From RYN-428 sp035551995 (GTDB taxonomy: Bacteria > Planctomycetota > Phycisphaerae > Tepidisphaerales > Tepidisphaeraceae), in NCBI GenBank assembly GCA_035551995.1, contig DASZME010000087.1, forward strand, positions 62,001-126,000: a stretch of DNA of 64,000 nt, given 5' to 3'. Shown piece after piece: positions 62,109 to 64,000 of this stretch. A program made the translations under genes and the position numbers. How positions within the stretch are numbered: position 1 is the stretch's first letter; every line of letters begins with the position of its first letter. The notes beneath the pieces are model-generated. The model ran no database searches. It worked only from the letters and a program-made list of their open reading frames with translations, and was not told where the DNA came from.

Positions 62109-64000
62109 TTATCTCACACGAATCACCAACTCCACCGGCGTTCCCGGCGGCGGCAGGATATCGACGTTGTCTTCCAGCTTCAGCAGCGGCTCTTCCTTCA
62201 TCGTCAGGTTCGTCTGAAACACGCATTCATCCGTCACGGGCACGATCGATATCAATGTGCCGGTCATGTCGGCGGCATACATCTGCGCGGGCTTGTCCGG
62301 ATCGGGCTGGCGCATCACCGAACCGGTGAAAATCCATTTGAGCCTGGGGATCGGCTTTCTGGTTCGCGGCTCAACCATCGCCTTTTCCAGCGGCACCGCG
62401 CGCGGCTTTCCATCGAGACCGGGAATCACAAGAGTGATATCCACCTCCGGCCCAACCGCCGCCTGCCCTTCGCCGCGAGCGGGATGGCCGGGCTTCAGGC
62501 CCATCGACAGCAACGCGTTGTGAATGTCGCTTGGCATCGCGTCAAAATTCACCACCGTCTCGTGCGCCTTTTGGCCACGCGGATGCGGCCAGCACGCCAC
62601 CACCTCTAGCGGATAAATCTCCTTCAGATACGACAGCTTCCGCGGCGCGATGCGGGCGGGAATGGTGATTGTTTTTTTGATCTTGTCGATGACGATCTTG
62701 GCCGAGGCGTTGGCCACCCCCGCGCCCGCCTGGTCGGAGAGGCAGACGATGGCCAGCGGCTGTTCGCTCGCTTCGCCGTCGATGCGATTGGTGCCGAGGA
62801 ATATTTCTCCGCCGTGCACGACCGGAGAGCCGAAGACCATCGCCGCCGATCCGACGGCGGGATCGGCGCAGACGTCAAACGTCCAGTTTGCGGTTCCGTC
62901 GGCAAGTTGCAGGGAATGGACGGTTCCCTTGAGATCGGCCGCGTAGACCACGCCGCCGGAAATCGCCGGGCCGGCGAAGAAGGGCGTTTTGGCGTCGTAC
63001 GTCCAGCGGTCGGCGCCGGTGGCGGAATCGATGGCGTACACATGACCGTCGGTGGCGGTGAAAACCGCAAGGGCGCCGGAGACGGCGGGGGGCGATAATA
63101 CGCCCCCGGCGATGTCCTTCTTCCACTTCACTTTTCCGCCGGCCAATTCGACGGCGATCATCTGTCCCCTGGCCTGATTGAGCAGCTTGCGGTCGAAACG
63201 AATATTGCTGCACGAAACGAGAACCAGATCCCCGGCCACCGTCGGGCCGCCCCACGGATTCACCTCCAGCGGCGTTTCCCAGATCGTGGCGCCGTCGGTT
63301 ACGTTCAGGCATTCGAGGATTCGCTTGCCGGTTTTGTCTTCATCGACATAGGCGCTGGCGGCGATCAACCGGTCGCCGGCGAGTTCGACAGCGGCATCGA
63401 CGTGCCATTCGTCGTGACCTTTTTGCCAGAGGAGTTTAGGCTGCGGCTTAGGAAGGTCTTCGTTGCCGGGCTCGATGGCCGTATCGGGATTTTTCTTTTT
63501 CTCGTCGGCGTACTTGGCCAGCAGCTCGGTCCACTTCTTGTCCATCAGGAAGCGGAGGGCGTCGGTGTTAAGCTCATTGCCGTCGACGGTAATTTTATTG
63601 GTGTCGATGCAGATGACGCCCGCGTTCCCGCCGCCGACGAATACTTTGCCGCGATCGATGGTGGGGGCGCCTTCGAGATGGACGAGTTTTCCGGGAAACG
63701 GATATTGCCAGAGCGGCCGGCCGCTCTCGGCGTGCAGGCAATAGAGCGTGGCGCCATCGGTCTGATGCATGCCGTCACCCACGATCAGCAGCCCATCGGC
63801 AACCGCCGGCGCGGCGATGATCGGCAACGGAATAAATCCCGACGGCTTGATCGACCACATGATGCGGTTGGGCGCGTCGCCGTTGAGCGCCAAGGCGTAG
63901 AACGAAGCCGAGTTAAAGCCGCCCAGCCCCGACACGTATAGCGCGCGCCCGGCCGGGACCGGGGACGCGAGGAAATGCTCCTGGGCCTTGTAGACCCATC
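62109..64000 (-). CDS. PQQ-type beta-propeller protein (partial, N-terminus outside window)
   Basis: At least 630 residues; the frame is still open at the right edge (WVYKAQEHFLASPVPAGRAL), so the start lies outside. Repeated PQQ/quinoprotein-like blades are visible: APAVADGLLIVGDGMHQTDG, GAPTIDRGKVFVGGGNAGVI, SPPAVSGALAVFTATDGHVY, GPAISGGVVYAADLKGTVHS. After the propeller (to about 62,730) comes a different C-terminal region (IPARIAPRKLSYLKEIYPLE, then a stretch ending TPVELVIRVR) of unknown fold. There is no evidence for PQQ binding itself. It is probably an exported or surface scaffold of the PQQ-like repeat type common in planctomycetes. The downstream gene at 61323-62072 may be co-transcribed. 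Confidence 0.85.
   Translation of the reverse strand, partial: WVYKAQEHFLASPVPAGRALYVSGLGGFNSASFYALALNGDAPNRIMWSIKPSGFIPLPIIAAPAVADGLLIVGDGMHQTDGATLYCLHAESGRPLWQYPFPGKLVHLEGAPTIDRGKVFVGGGNAGVICIDTNKITVDGNELNTDALRFLMDKKWTELLAKYADEKKKNPDTAIEPGNEDLPKPQPKLLWQKGHDEWHVDAAVELAGDRLIAASAYVDEDKTGKRILECLNVTDGATIWETPLEVNPWGGPTVAGDLVLVSCSNIRFDRKLLNQARGQMIAVELAGGKVKWKKDIAGGVLSPPAVSGALAVFTATDGHVYAIDSATGADRWTYDAKTPFFAGPAISGGVVYAADLKGTVHSLQLADGTANWTFDVCADPAVGSAAMVFGSPVVHGGEIFLGTNRIDGEASEQPLAIVCLSDQAGAGVANASAKIVIDKIKKTITIPARIAPRKLSYLKEIYPLEVVACWPHPRGQKAHETVVNFDAMPSDIHNALLSMGLKPGHPARGEGQAAVGPEVDITLVIPGLDGKPRAVPLEKAMVEPRTRKPIPRLKWIFTGSVMRQPDPDKPAQMYAADMTGTLISIVPVTDECVFQTNLTMKEEPLLKLEDNVDILPPPGTPVELVIRVR

Overview
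The window comes from a high-GC member of the Planctomycetota. The evidence is two sets of planctomycete-type secreted cytochrome proteins (DUF1592 with DUF1552, and DUF1549/DUF1553 with DUF1501), a DUF4058 protein, a type III glutamine synthetase, and surface proteins carrying an N-terminal LEPR-XLL type motif. A Phycisphaerae/Tepidisphaeraceae-like origin is possible, but this is a guess. No rRNA, tRNA or CRISPR was recognised.

Layout. 1-6930: the truncated end of pabB, a small TIR/deoxyribosyltransferase-like protein divergent from it, glnN, and three small envelope or hypothetical genes. 6934-11859: a DUF1592 cytochrome-like protein with its DUF1552 partner, then a UdgX-type uracil-DNA glycosylase. 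12302-18565, minus strand: a periplasmic aldehyde oxidoreductase operon (paoABC-like) followed by its maturation genes xdhC and mocA and a small KGG-type protein. 18840-20162: a complete ISAs1-family insertion sequence with inverted repeats and a 10-bp target duplication. 20292-29004: a flippase-like membrane protein, a VOC fusion, a DUF4139 lipoprotein, and a minus-strand metabolic cluster (sugar isomerase-like TIM barrel, orphan RnfC-like iron-sulphur protein, D-2-hydroxyacid dehydrogenase, aldo/keto reductase). 29422-36191: a DUF1549/DUF1501 pair, an Ldh-type dehydrogenase, a Uma2 nuclease-fold protein and a second D-2-hydroxyacid dehydrogenase. 36381-41084: an HTH protein, rsmA, and an ECF sigma / anti-sigma / Spy-like / LEPR-XLL membrane-protein operon. 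41249-47536: a 2,095-residue multidomain surface protein. 47937-61236: a type II secretion operon in the order E-F-G-H-I-J-K-L-M-C-D-lipoprotein. 61323-64000: a proline-rich membrane protein and a truncated PQQ-type beta-propeller protein.

How the parts relate. The T2SS operon is divergent from the giant surface protein, and the ECF operon next door ends in a second LEPR-XLL protein. This suggests a locus for making and exporting cell-surface proteins. The pao operon carries its own cofactor-maturation genes.

The most unusual structure not explained by genes is a family of at least five dispersed ~70-95 bp repeats built around a CCCCGC-AA-GCGGGG hairpin. One copy is read in frame into a protein N-terminus, one supplies the stop codon of gspC, and one lies beside a MITE-like element. 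Further hairpin elements lie at 36287-36352 and 61958-62029.
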